DNA from: a virus
Direction: 5' to 3' (one strand)
Virus record (IMG/VR): IMGVR_UViG_3300027852_000001
Location: 104,091 to 168,090 of that record
DNA: 64,000 nt
The notes beneath the pieces were generated by a model. The model was not told the origin of the DNA, made no database searches, and saw only the letters and a list, made by a program, of their open reading frames with translations. Positions 44,124 to 51,676 of this stretch are shown in pieces. Within the stretch, counting starts at the first letter, position 1, and each line of letters opens with the position of its first letter. Position numbers and translations under genes: made by a program.

Positions 44124-44133
44124 AAGGAGGTGA
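44124..44133 (+). promoter_or_regulatory. Ideal Shine-Dalgarno sequence
   Basis: AAGGAGGTGA is fully complementary to the bacterial 16S rRNA 3' end and lies four bases before ATG 44138. It decides the start over an ATG at 44120 and predicts very strong translation. Confidence 0.85.
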
Positions 44134-44137
44134 AAAC

Positions 44138-44779
44138 ATGGCAGCTACAATCAATTTTTACGGTGGTGAAGGTGGTGGCACATGGACTGATTTAAATTCG
44201 TCAGGTGTTGGTTTCTTTGGTGCATCCTTTGGAACTTCGGTTCAAGTCGGGGAGTATCAGGATAGTACATTTATTTGCGACGGAGATGGTGGAGCAGATA
44301 ATGGAGAAACTGAACTTACAAATACTAAGTACGTGTCCACTCAGTCATTAACTGTCAATGGTGGTGCGGCGGTTGCTCCATCAGCAGTGGCAATTAATTC
44401 TGGTGTTCTGAATATAAGATTTGGCTACGATACTGCGGTTAAAACGCAAAACTGTGAGCTTAGAATTTTCGACAGAACAACCATCACAACTGGTGCAGAG
44501 GGAGTTACGACTCAGGTACTTCAGATTAATAATGGTGGTTCTGGAGTTAGTTCTTCAGGTACTGCAGAAGCTCCTGCTAGTCACTCTGGATGGATCGCAG
44601 CATCTGGTTCAAGTGTTGTTGTTCCATTGCTAAGCAGTGCTGGTAGCGGTGGACTAAGTCCATCAGGAACAGACACTCAAGATACTAGGCATGATTGGTA
44701 CGTGGGATTATCCGCTACTCCAACAAGCATAGGGTCTAAAGAGAATTTTGGTCTATATGTACAACTTGAGTATCTATAG
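44138..44779 (+). CDS. Abundant virion protein, paralogue of the 39699 product
   Basis: 213 residues from ATG 44138. Gly/Ser/Thr/Ala-rich beta protein with start FYGGEGGGTWTDLNSSGVGF and end HDWYVGLSATPTSIGSK matching the 211-residue protein before the 1241-residue gene. It has its own promoter, an ideal ribosome binding site and a terminator, so it is expected to be a high-copy surface protein (decoration or fibre subunit). No catalytic motif. Confidence 0.7.
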   Translation: MAATINFYGGEGGGTWTDLNSSGVGFFGASFGTSVQVGEYQDSTFICDGDGGADNGETELTNTKYVSTQSLTVNGGAAVAPSAVAINSGVLNIRFGYDTAVKTQNCELRIFDRTTITTGAEGVTTQVLQINNGGSGVSSSGTAEAPASHSGWIAASGSSVVVPLLSSAGSGGLSPSGTDTQDTRHDWYVGLSATPTSIGSKENFGLYVQLEYL

Positions 44780-44799
44780 AGATTTTGTTTGAAATATTT

Positions 44800-44841
44800 G
44801 GGGGTATTCCGTGACCCGACGCGGATAACCCCCATTTTTTT
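44800..44841 (+). terminator. Intrinsic terminator after the virion block
   Basis: GGGGGT (44800-44805) pairs with ACCCCC (44828-44833), with an internal loop and a further TCCG/CGGA stem. A T run follows. It ends the late structural transcription. Confidence 0.8.
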
Positions 44842-44853
44842 AGAGATAATACT

Positions 44854-45171
44854 ATGTGGCAAAACGCATTAGGACTAGATGGTGAAATATACGATTCTAT
44901 ATCTGAAACTAAAATTGCAGATTGGTTTTTTCTTAATGATATAAATTATCAGCCACATAAGCGTTTACCTAAACCAAGTAGAAGTATATGTGATTTTTAT
45001 TTACCAGATTATGATTTATGGGTTGAATATGATGGTTTAATGGAAGTAAGAGCTAACGACAAGCTCGTAAGAAAAGTAAAGTTTTATGAGAGTAAAGGTC
45101 TGAATTTTATAGTCATAACTAGAGACAACTGGGAACTAGACTTACTTAACAAAATTGAGTTAGGACAATAA
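44854..45171 (+). CDS. Small PD-(D/E)XK or Vsr-like endonuclease
   Basis: 105 residues. SETKIADWFFLNDINYQPHK gives the first acidic residue and helix, RSICDFYLPDYDLWVEYDG gives the Asp and the Glu of the nuclease core, and FYESKGLNFIVITRDN supplies a strand near the C-terminus. These match short endonucleases of the Vsr/DUF559 type, often stand-alone in phages, which may nick DNA or act as mobile (homing-like) elements. Genuine nuclease activity is inferred. It follows the structural block on its own after a terminator, before the strand switch. Confidence 0.65.
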   Translation: MWQNALGLDGEIYDSISETKIADWFFLNDINYQPHKRLPKPSRSICDFYLPDYDLWVEYDGLMEVRANDKLVRKVKFYESKGLNFIVITRDNWELDLLNKIELGQ

Positions 45172-45174
45172 ATC

Positions 45175-45480
45175 ATGACAAAAAAACAACAAACATTTTA
45201 TGGTGTTCTATGTGTATTATTTGGTTTAGTAGGCGGTGTTATCAGTACTGCATACACTTTTGGCGCAGAAAAACAACACATAGAAGATTGCATCAAAAAC
45301 AATACTTCAAAAATACAACAAATTGAAGACCAATCAACTACACAGTTAGACAGTTTCACTAAAGCTGTAGAGAAACTGAGAGACGGCATAGATGAGATGA
45401 AAGACACCATAGGCGGCTTAAGGTCTGACATAAAGGTATTAGAAGCTATTGTTTTGAGAATAGAACAAAACAATCAATAA
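45175..45480 (+). CDS. Membrane-anchored coiled-coil protein
   Basis: 101 residues. Basic start, a membrane helix at about 9-27 (GVLCVLFGLVGGVISTAY), then a heptad-patterned helix to the end (SKIQQIEDQSTTQLDSFTKAVEKL, RDGIDEMKDTIGGLRSDIKVLEAIV). An inner-membrane anchored coiled coil fits an i-spanin- or XhlA-like lysis helper, but a tail or regulatory role cannot be excluded. Its stop abuts the stop of the convergent minus-strand gene. Confidence 0.55.
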   Translation: MTKKQQTFYGVLCVLFGLVGGVISTAYTFGAEKQHIEDCIKNNTSKIQQIEDQSTTQLDSFTKAVEKLRDGIDEMKDTIGGLRSDIKVLEAIVLRIEQNNQ

Positions 45481-45966
45481 TTACCATTTATAAATTTCTT
45501 CTACTGCTTTTCTTAATAATACCGCCAAAACACAGACTTCCCCATTACTAAAAGTATGCCTCATAGCTATTTGTTCAGAATCTCTCTTTACACTTAAGTA
45601 TATGTTGTATCTATCGTTATCATCTAATCCAAAATATAGAACCGCATTGCCTTTTGTATTTGAATGATACAATCCTTTGTGCTTAGACGTCTTTCTATCA
45701 AACGGCCCGACACCTCTTTGAATTCCGGTTACTACAGCCAACAACTCACCAATATCAGAGACACCTAGCTTAAATACAATCTTACCATCTTTCCATCCAA
45801 ATGTTGCGTTTCCGTTGTCGTTTTTCCCAGTTTGTTTAGCCATTTCCAGAAACACACTTTGTTTGTCTGGCCTAAAACTCCATTGAGATGCACAACCATC
45901 ACCAGATGTTCTAGCTTTATAGAAAGTAAGGTCACTTGAAAAATTATCTTTTTGGTCTCTAGTCAT
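45481..45966 (-). CDS. Whirly-like ssDNA-binding protein candidate
   Basis: 161 residues. The order of elements, KIVFKLGVSDIGELLAVVTGI, a segment GLYHSNTKGNAVLYFG, RYNIYLSVKRDSEQIAMRH and a final amphipathic helix CVLAVLLRKAVEEIYKW, recalls the Whirly/PC4-type fold (strand, strand, helix, repeated) that binds ssDNA. I judge this by pattern only. It overlaps the start of the next-upstream recombination-like gene by eight bases, which fits a recombination pair. Located at the 3' end of the minus-strand operon. Confidence 0.45.
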   Translation of the reverse strand: MTRDQKDNFSSDLTFYKARTSGDGCASQWSFRPDKQSVFLEMAKQTGKNDNGNATFGWKDGKIVFKLGVSDIGELLAVVTGIQRGVGPFDRKTSKHKGLYHSNTKGNAVLYFGLDDNDRYNIYLSVKRDSEQIAMRHTFSNGEVCVLAVLLRKAVEEIYKW

Positions 45967-46906
45967 TGTCTTTTCCTTTGTTGTCCATCATTTGTCTCAT
46001 TTCTCTTACTACGTCAGTTGCTTGCTGATATGTTAAATTTGTCAAATCAACATCACCTGTTTTTTCACTAAGTTTACATTCTATTCCAAGCTTCTCTAGT
46101 ATTGATGGAATATGAAAATCTTCTCTTCCAGCTATTAATCTTAATGCAGCTATTTGTCCAGCATGAACACTTCCTCCCGGCTGTATCTCCGTACTAAGGG
46201 ACAGCGTTTTGTTTATTTCTTCAGCAGCTACAACCCTTTTCAGCCCCAAAGCATTCCTAAACATTCTACCCTTAGCTCTAGTATCAGCCATAGAAACTAG
46301 ATATGTAGAAAAATCATCCATGCAGTTATCCTGATTCGCGTCAGCCAATGCTTCAAATCTTTTCGTGCCCATTGGTGTAAGGAAAATACCCCATGCTTTA
46401 CAACACGCTCTATACCTATTATCTTCACATGGGGTAGCAATTAAATCACACCCTTCCTCCATTAGTTCTCCGACAAGCAAACCAGCTACTCTTCTAAGAC
46501 CTTCAACTCTTGGGTTTTTACCATCAACTTCATCATCCATAAATAAACCAAGAACGTATTGAGTCCACTCTGGATCACTAGGACTTGGAGGTGTTGGCTC
46601 ATCGTCGGTCCACCGAGTATCGCTCGGTGAAGTTACTACACCAGAACATAACGGTAATGTATCTGTAAATTCTGACTTTGAAGTAAAAGGAGTTGTTATT
46701 TCAATTCCTACATCATCTTCGTCGTCCTGATTTTCCGTGATAACAAAACCAACAGTTTTCTGACCCTTTCTGTGTTCTCTCAATGTGTCCAATAGTTCTG
46801 GTCTCTTCATTGTATTTATTTTACTGTCTTCATACCCACACTTTATTAGTTCTTCCTTTATTTCTGTTTTACTCATTCTGGTTGGCGACTTTAGTTCATT
46901 ATCCAT
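45959..46906 (-). CDS. Putative ssDNA-annealing or recombination-associated protein
   Basis: 315 residues. N-terminal 50 residues look like a SAP-type helix pair (SKTEIKEELIKCGYEDSKIN, then LLDTLREHRKGQK). Residues about 150-230 contain a FSTYLVSMADTRAKGRMFRNALGL motif like the 'AETRAKGRALRxALG' signature of phage Rad52/Erf-related ssDNA-annealing proteins. The C-terminal 80 residues (HAGQIAALRLIAGREDFHIP... then LTNLTYQQATDVVREMRQMM) resemble a helical tail often attached to these. Placement next to a ssDNA-binding candidate supports a recombination role. Confidence 0.5.
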   Translation of the reverse strand: MDNELKSPTRMSKTEIKEELIKCGYEDSKINTMKRPELLDTLREHRKGQKTVGFVITENQDDEDDVGIEITTPFTSKSEFTDTLPLCSGVVTSPSDTRWTDDEPTPPSPSDPEWTQYVLGLFMDDEVDGKNPRVEGLRRVAGLLVGELMEEGCDLIATPCEDNRYRACCKAWGIFLTPMGTKRFEALADANQDNCMDDFSTYLVSMADTRAKGRMFRNALGLKRVVAAEEINKTLSLSTEIQPGGSVHAGQIAALRLIAGREDFHIPSILEKLGIECKLSEKTGDVDLTNLTYQQATDVVREMRQMMDNKGKDND

Positions 46907-47486
46907 TTTTTGTCTCCGTTATGGCAATCCGTACTAGTTTATCGACATTACAGTCTGGAATTATTGTATCACAGACTTTTATTCCGAATTCCCTCTCAAT
47001 TACTTCCTTGTGAGATTCATGTCTTGTAATAACCTCAACTCTATTATCGCAGAAAGTAGAATTAATGTTTCTTAATGCTAAAATTTTATTATCAATAAAA
47101 TCAAGATCAAAAACATAATGATATATTTTGGACGCATTTGTAATCAGCGCTTCTGTAGTTGTCCCAATACTTGTAGTTATCAAAGGATAGTTGCCCCAAC
47201 TAATAAGGCGAGAAGTATTAAAAACTGGACATGTAGGCACTACACATGGTGGAATCATGTGTTGCGTAAATATTGCTATATCTATTCCAGCATATTTTCT
47301 ACATAATTCATTAATAGAATGTATCCCCAAATATGTTAATTGCGATATAGCTAGATGCTCAAATACAAACCCAACAGTGAAAATATCATCGGATAGACTC
47401 AATCCAATTTCACCAACCTCTTCGGCTGCTTTTCTCTGTCTTGCACAAGCCATCTTATGTTGTTTATTTTTATTCTTTTTTGCCAT
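46899..47486 (-). CDS. Protein of unknown function, glycosylation-cluster associated
   Basis: 195 residues from ATG at 47486 (ACAGGA upstream), chosen over a 14-codon longer start that lies inside the upstream gene. It begins with a basic stretch (AKKNKNKQHKMACARQRK). The middle PLITTSIGTTTEALITNASKI then YHYVFDLDFID recalls a small Rossmann-like domain that I have seen beside phage glycosyltransferases. No catalytic motif. It is coupled to the GT2 gene. Function unknown. Confidence 0.55.
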   Translation of the reverse strand: MAKKNKNKQHKMACARQRKAAEEVGEIGLSLSDDIFTVGFVFEHLAISQLTYLGIHSINELCRKYAGIDIAIFTQHMIPPCVVPTCPVFNTSRLISWGNYPLITTSIGTTTEALITNASKIYHYVFDLDFIDNKILALRNINSTFCDNRVEVITRHESHKEVIEREFGIKVCDTIIPDCNVDKLVRIAITETKNG

Positions 47487-48243
47487 CAGTATTTTCCTGT
47501 CTAGTATTAATAAACTCTCTAACGGCATTTTCTTCTTGTTGTATCAATTTTTTTACAGATTCATCTAGTGGTTTAACTATATTATGGTGTAGTGGTGCCG
47601 GAATATGATAGACTAAACCAACCTCTGATATTCTAACACACATATCGTAATCATATCTGACCATTAGTTGTTCGTTAAAACCTCCACCCATTTTTTGCAA
47701 AATTTGTGGTCTAATAAGAAAGTTTGTATCAAACAAAAATCCATCATTCAATCTATTGGCACTATATGATTTTCTGAAAATTCTTTCAACTCGCCCGTCT
47801 TCGTGATGATTGTCACAGTCACTAACAACACACGCCACGGACTTTACACTGTTAAAAGTATATACTGATTGAATTATCTTATCTGGAGCATACCAGCTAG
47901 TTGGATCTAAAAATCCAAAAAGAGTGACACCTTGCCATTTTCTTTGCATTGCTATATTCAGTGTATGTCCTATGGTTGTTTTTCTTTTTCTGAAAATTTT
48001 TATAGGAACTCCATTATATTTCCCATCAAATTCGGGGGGAAGTCCAGTTTGTCCGTCTATTGTAACACTATCCGCACCAAGTATCGAACATAATTTTTCA
48101 TATGTCCCGTCAGTACTATCATTGTCTCCCACAATTATTTGATCAGCAATTCTAAAACCCTTAGATACTGATTCAATTGCACGAACAATTGTATTCACAT
48201 TATTTTCTGTTGCTATTATAATAGTAATGTTTTCTTTGTCCAT
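47470..48243 (-). CDS. Glycosyltransferase family 2 (GT-A)
   Basis: 257 residues. The N-terminus (ITIIIATENNVNTIVRAIESV then QIIVGDNDSTDGTYE) is the classic nucleotide-sugar-binding part of GT2 enzymes. FGFLDPTSWYAPDKI corresponds to the DxD area, with an altered Asp-Pro-Thr. The C-terminal region has an aromatic, helical acceptor domain. It would transfer a sugar from UDP- or GDP-sugar to an acceptor in the cytosol. Its start overlaps the end of the 48245 gene closely. Confidence 0.78.
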   Translation of the reverse strand: MDKENITIIIATENNVNTIVRAIESVSKGFRIADQIIVGDNDSTDGTYEKLCSILGADSVTIDGQTGLPPEFDGKYNGVPIKIFRKRKTTIGHTLNIAMQRKWQGVTLFGFLDPTSWYAPDKIIQSVYTFNSVKSVACVVSDCDNHHEDGRVERIFRKSYSANRLNDGFLFDTNFLIRPQILQKMGGGFNEQLMVRYDYDMCVRISEVGLVYHIPAPLHHNIVKPLDESVKKLIQQEENAVREFINTRQENTDGKKE

Positions 48244-48244
48244 T

Positions 48245-49003
48245 TTATACTAATCCACAATCATCCATAAACCAAACTAATCCCATTCCTGACTCTTCTT
48301 CTTCTATAGCTAGTTGCTCTGAAAAAGATTTATTTTCAGATATCATTACCATATTTTTATATGGTTTGGTTAAAAATAATCCATTGTTAAGAGTTTTGTC
48401 AATGACAGCAGTTCCATTAATCATTAAGGGAAAAGACCAACTAATTACTCTTGTTGGCATCATTCTTATCTGTGATGCTAATTTATCAGTGTTAAATAAC
48501 ACTTTTCCAGCATTTATTGTCATAAAAAACGGAGATTTAACTGTTTTCAATAATCTTCGCATTGTTGTTTCCGTACTGTCTAACGGCTCTTTTTCAACAC
48601 TACTATCCACAGTAGTTGGTATTTTATGGTTTTGAGTTTGTAAATAATTTAGTGCTATATTTTGTCTTTCCCCGAAACCAGTAACATCTACAATAGTGAC
48701 TTTTCTTGCATATTTAAGATACCAATCTGAATCTAATGTGGCTGTAAGAGATTCATGCGAATGTACCTGTTCATCGAAAAAAACAAAAAGATCAAATTTA
48801 AGGACATTTTCTTCTATTACTTTGTTAAGTAATTTTTGTACTCCCGATACCGGTTGTTTTTTACTCCATTCAATACTTCTACATTGACGACAATATCCAG
48901 GAGCTACTGTTCTATTTCCATTAGAAACACAAAGTTGGTTTAGTGAACATTTACTCTCATTGCACAAAAAGAAACAACACCCATTACATCCAGTTGTTAG
49001 CAT
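48245..49003 (-). CDS. Cys-rich possible glycosyltransferase-like protein
   Basis: 252 residues with GGAGG well placed upstream of ATG 49003. N-terminal Cys cluster (TGCNGCCFFLCNESKCSL, then YCRQCRSI) can hold zinc or iron-sulphur. The rest is alpha/beta (KFDLFVFFDEQVHSHESL, SPFFMTINAGKVLFN) and could be a degenerate GT-A domain without an evident DxD. It overlaps the methyltransferase by seven bases. Family uncertain; placement suggests a role in glycan modification. Confidence 0.5.
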   Translation of the reverse strand: MLTTGCNGCCFFLCNESKCSLNQLCVSNGNRTVAPGYCRQCRSIEWSKKQPVSGVQKLLNKVIEENVLKFDLFVFFDEQVHSHESLTATLDSDWYLKYARKVTIVDVTGFGERQNIALNYLQTQNHKIPTTVDSSVEKEPLDSTETTMRRLLKTVKSPFFMTINAGKVLFNTDKLASQIRMMPTRVISWSFPLMINGTAVIDKTLNNGLFLTKPYKNMVMISENKSFSEQLAIEEEESGMGLVWFMDDCGLV

Positions 49004-49470
49004 TTTTCAGCCTCCAGGTAAAAAGCTATACCCTCATATCTTTTAACTACAATATTTAGGCCAGATTTTTCTAATAAAGAGATAACTGTTAAGACATCTA
49101 TCATAGACTTTCTGTTATCAATTTTTGAGTCAAATCCAAAAGTAATTTGGGTATATTGTTTTAGGTCTAGTTGTCCTTGCATAAAAGCTTTGGCTACAGA
49201 ATAACAGTCTGGGAATAACATTCTAATTACTCCACCAACCTTAAGCTTATTCACCCAATTAACAATTGTATCATTTATAAAATTATGATCAACATATTCA
49301 ACACAATCTAATGCTAAAATTTCTTCCACAGAACCGTCTTCTGCCATCCAATCCAAAGATGTTATATCACCCTGCCTGTATACAGAAGGATCTGAACAAT
49401 TAGAAGGTAATCTATCTATGTTAACATATCCGTTTCTTACGTCTTGACCACATCCTAGGTTTAACTTCAT
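48997..49470 (-). CDS. Class I SAM-dependent methyltransferase
   Basis: 157 residues from ATG 49470, with GGGAG six bases upstream; an in-frame ATG 21 bases earlier lies in the neighbouring gene. MKLNLGCGQDVRNGYVNID is motif I (GxGxD-type SAM pocket). EEILALDCVEYVDH is a later strand with an acidic residue, and VGGVIRMLFPDC closes the core. Shorter than average but complete. Probably methylates a sugar of the glycan; nucleic-acid methylation is less likely. Confidence 0.75.
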   Translation of the reverse strand: MKLNLGCGQDVRNGYVNIDRLPSNCSDPSVYRQGDITSLDWMAEDGSVEEILALDCVEYVDHNFINDTIVNWVNKLKVGGVIRMLFPDCYSVAKAFMQGQLDLKQYTQITFGFDSKIDNRKSMIDVLTVISLLEKSGLNIVVKRYEGIAFYLEAEKC

Positions 49471-49472
49471 TT

Positions 49473-50486
49473 TTATCTCCCAATTGGGCATTGTATTGTT
49501 TTGAAAAATGCTTCATTCCACTCGTCAAGAAAACGTTGTTGTCCAAAATGCTCTATAACTGTCTGTCTTCCTGCTGCTCCTATTTCTTTAGCCATGTCTT
49601 TATTATTAATTAATTCTACCAATTTTTCTCTCATTGTTTCTGGATTATTTGTTATGAAACCGTTTACTCCATTTTGAATAAACTCTGGCATCATTGTTGT
49701 AGCTGTTGTAACAATCGGACATCCGACAGACATGGCCTCTAACAAAGAAAATGGACAAGAAGACCATAGTGTTGTGTTTAAAAACACAGAGGCATTCCTA
49801 TATAGGTCTAGTAAATGATCTGAGTTATCTGCCATAACTGACAACCCTGGAGTCTCTCCCCATGGGTTGGTTTCTAAGTCTTTAGTTACTTCTTTCCATA
49901 TTGAAAATCCACAAATTCTATCTCTTTTGATATAATCCCATACTGCCGTCATCACCTTACCATCTCCACCAACCCACCCATTCCAATAATTTGTATCCAT
50001 ACCATGTTTAATTATTGAAATATTTGGATCATCTGGTTCATGAAACCATGCACCTGTAGAAAAATCAGAAACAAAAATATTATGACTACATCGCTGATGT
50101 CCCACTTGTTCTATAATATTGTCGTCCCAATCTGGCCAAGGAAGAGTGTGTTCCATTTGAAGTAACGGACAATTTAATTGTGCAGCAATTTGTGATAATA
50201 TTGGATAGTGGTCTACTCTATTCTGAGTAAGAACTAAATCAAAACACATTTCTGGTTTTATTTGTTTTTCGATACTATCGCCAGACAAGAAAAAGAAGTT
50301 GGGAGGTGTTGGTCTTTCTTTTACATCCCACGGATGGAATCTTGGGTGAGACAATACGAAAAAATTGTGTCCTGTTTTTGCTAGTGTAGCACTATAAGCT
50401 TCATGATTATTAGCGTATAGAATATTTAATGGACGACTTTTATCTTTGTTTATCGACCTAAGTACCGATGACATTGGTGATGACAT
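49473..50486 (-). CDS. Glycosyltransferase family 4/1 (GT-B)
   Basis: 337 residues from ATG 50486 (GGAG six bases upstream); the longer frame would overlap the upstream gene by 47 bases. NILYANNHEAYSATLAKTGHNFF forms the N-terminal Rossmann domain. The C-terminal domain carries VFLNTTLWSSCPFSLLEAMSVGCPIVT, the 'E-x7-E'-type and Gly-rich donor-binding region of GT4. It would transfer a sugar using a nucleotide-sugar donor. It is two bases before the methyltransferase start. Confidence 0.8.
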   Translation of the reverse strand: MSSPMSSVLRSINKDKSRPLNILYANNHEAYSATLAKTGHNFFVLSHPRFHPWDVKERPTPPNFFFLSGDSIEKQIKPEMCFDLVLTQNRVDHYPILSQIAAQLNCPLLQMEHTLPWPDWDDNIIEQVGHQRCSHNIFVSDFSTGAWFHEPDDPNISIIKHGMDTNYWNGWVGGDGKVMTAVWDYIKRDRICGFSIWKEVTKDLETNPWGETPGLSVMADNSDHLLDLYRNASVFLNTTLWSSCPFSLLEAMSVGCPIVTTATTMMPEFIQNGVNGFITNNPETMREKLVELINNKDMAKEIGAAGRQTVIEHFGQQRFLDEWNEAFFKTIQCPIGR

Positions 50487-50487
50487 T

Positions 50488-51675
50488 TTATTCTCCAGAA
50501 TCCTCAAGTAATTGTTTTGCAATTTTTCCAACATTTGTATAGCTAAATTTCTTAGCTCTGTTGTGGGCAGCTTTACCTTTTTCCGCCAAAAGTCCAGACC
50601 CCCACTCTCCGTATGCTGATTTCATACAAGATCCTAGATGTTCAATATTTGGTTCAAACCACAATTCATTTCCAGTATATAAGTCTGGGAAACTATCTGT
50701 CTGACCAAAACAAGACGTTAAGCATCCATCAATAAGCCATCCACAATCTATATCTCCTGAATTGGTGAATTTTTGTGTATCTGGGTTCCAATATGAACTA
50801 GCCATTTCTAGAACTAGTTCTGGATATGATCCCCAATTGCTTAGAATTACTGGATTACTAAATCCCATAGCGTCATGTGCTGGTATTCCCCAAGCTTCTC
50901 CGTGACTTGCAGAAACAAATACGTCGCCAGACAAATGCAATCTATCTATTTCTATGTCTGTTAGAAAATCTGAAATACATATCACTGGTGGATAATAATC
51001 ATGTTCTATGTATAGGTGCATTGATTTTTTTATGTCTATACACATTTTCTTTATAAGTTCTGTTACGTCTGCCGGTGATTGATTTGGTGAACTTGTTTTT
51101 ATTACTAACGCTACATTATCTCTGGACGTGAATGTCCCATAAAATGCTCTGATTATTGCTATGATATTTTTTCTACGACTTAATTCACCTATTGTATAAA
51201 ATACGCACTTATCTTTTAGTTTTTGAATGTTGAGCGGTTGTTTGTCTTTGTTAAACCTCAATATATCTCCAGCACACGGCAAAATCTTTATGGGTACTTG
51301 GACATTGCTTTGTTTTGCTGCAGCAACATTTTGAAGTGACGGAACCCAAATTTCATCCATCATGTTACAACATTGTGGCCAGTTTGATCTATCGAAGTGA
51401 GTGGTTTCCCAATCAAACAATCCTATATTTTTAATACCACTTTTAAATTCAAACATATGCGGTAAAATATGTTGGATTACGACATCTACTCCGTCAGTTT
51501 GTTTATCTTCTAAATGTCTAACCCTATTAGATAATGCTTCATTCGTATTATTGGACAACCTAATTGACCTAGCAACTACATCTAACCCAACGGAGTCCAT
51601 TGCTAACATATTATTTACTGCTTGGTTAGCGTATCCAGTAGAATCTCTGTAAACAGATAAATAGGCTATTTTCAT
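50488..51675 (-). CDS. Glycosyltransferase family 4 (GT-B)
   Basis: 395 residues. MKIAYLSVYRDSTGYANQAVNNM is the N-terminal GT4 Rossmann strand and loop; CVFYTIGELSRRKNIIAIIRAF is the hallmark second-domain start ('G-x-x-x-R-K-N'). FVSASHGEAWGIPAHDAMGFSNPVI is the donor-binding helix with Glu/Gly. All GT4 features are intact. It is adjacent to two other GT4 enzymes in the minus operon, so sequential sugar additions are likely. Confidence 0.85.
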   Translation of the reverse strand: MKIAYLSVYRDSTGYANQAVNNMLAMDSVGLDVVARSIRLSNNTNEALSNRVRHLEDKQTDGVDVVIQHILPHMFEFKSGIKNIGLFDWETTHFDRSNWPQCCNMMDEIWVPSLQNVAAAKQSNVQVPIKILPCAGDILRFNKDKQPLNIQKLKDKCVFYTIGELSRRKNIIAIIRAFYGTFTSRDNVALVIKTSSPNQSPADVTELIKKMCIDIKKSMHLYIEHDYYPPVICISDFLTDIEIDRLHLSGDVFVSASHGEAWGIPAHDAMGFSNPVILSNWGSYPELVLEMASSYWNPDTQKFTNSGDIDCGWLIDGCLTSCFGQTDSFPDLYTGNELWFEPNIEHLGSCMKSAYGEWGSGLLAEKGKAAHNRAKKFSYTNVGKIAKQLLEDSGE

Positions 51676-51676
51676 A

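Noticed and set aside
45448-45474. Bidirectional terminator at the convergent junction (ATTGTTTTG / CAAAACAAT)
   Set aside because: The stem is perfect but AT-rich, lies in coding sequence and has no T run on either strand.
1-45480. Contractile sheath or baseplate wedge genes
   Set aside because: No product shows sheath-like size and motifs; the large genes are beta-rich adhesin or fibre types instead.
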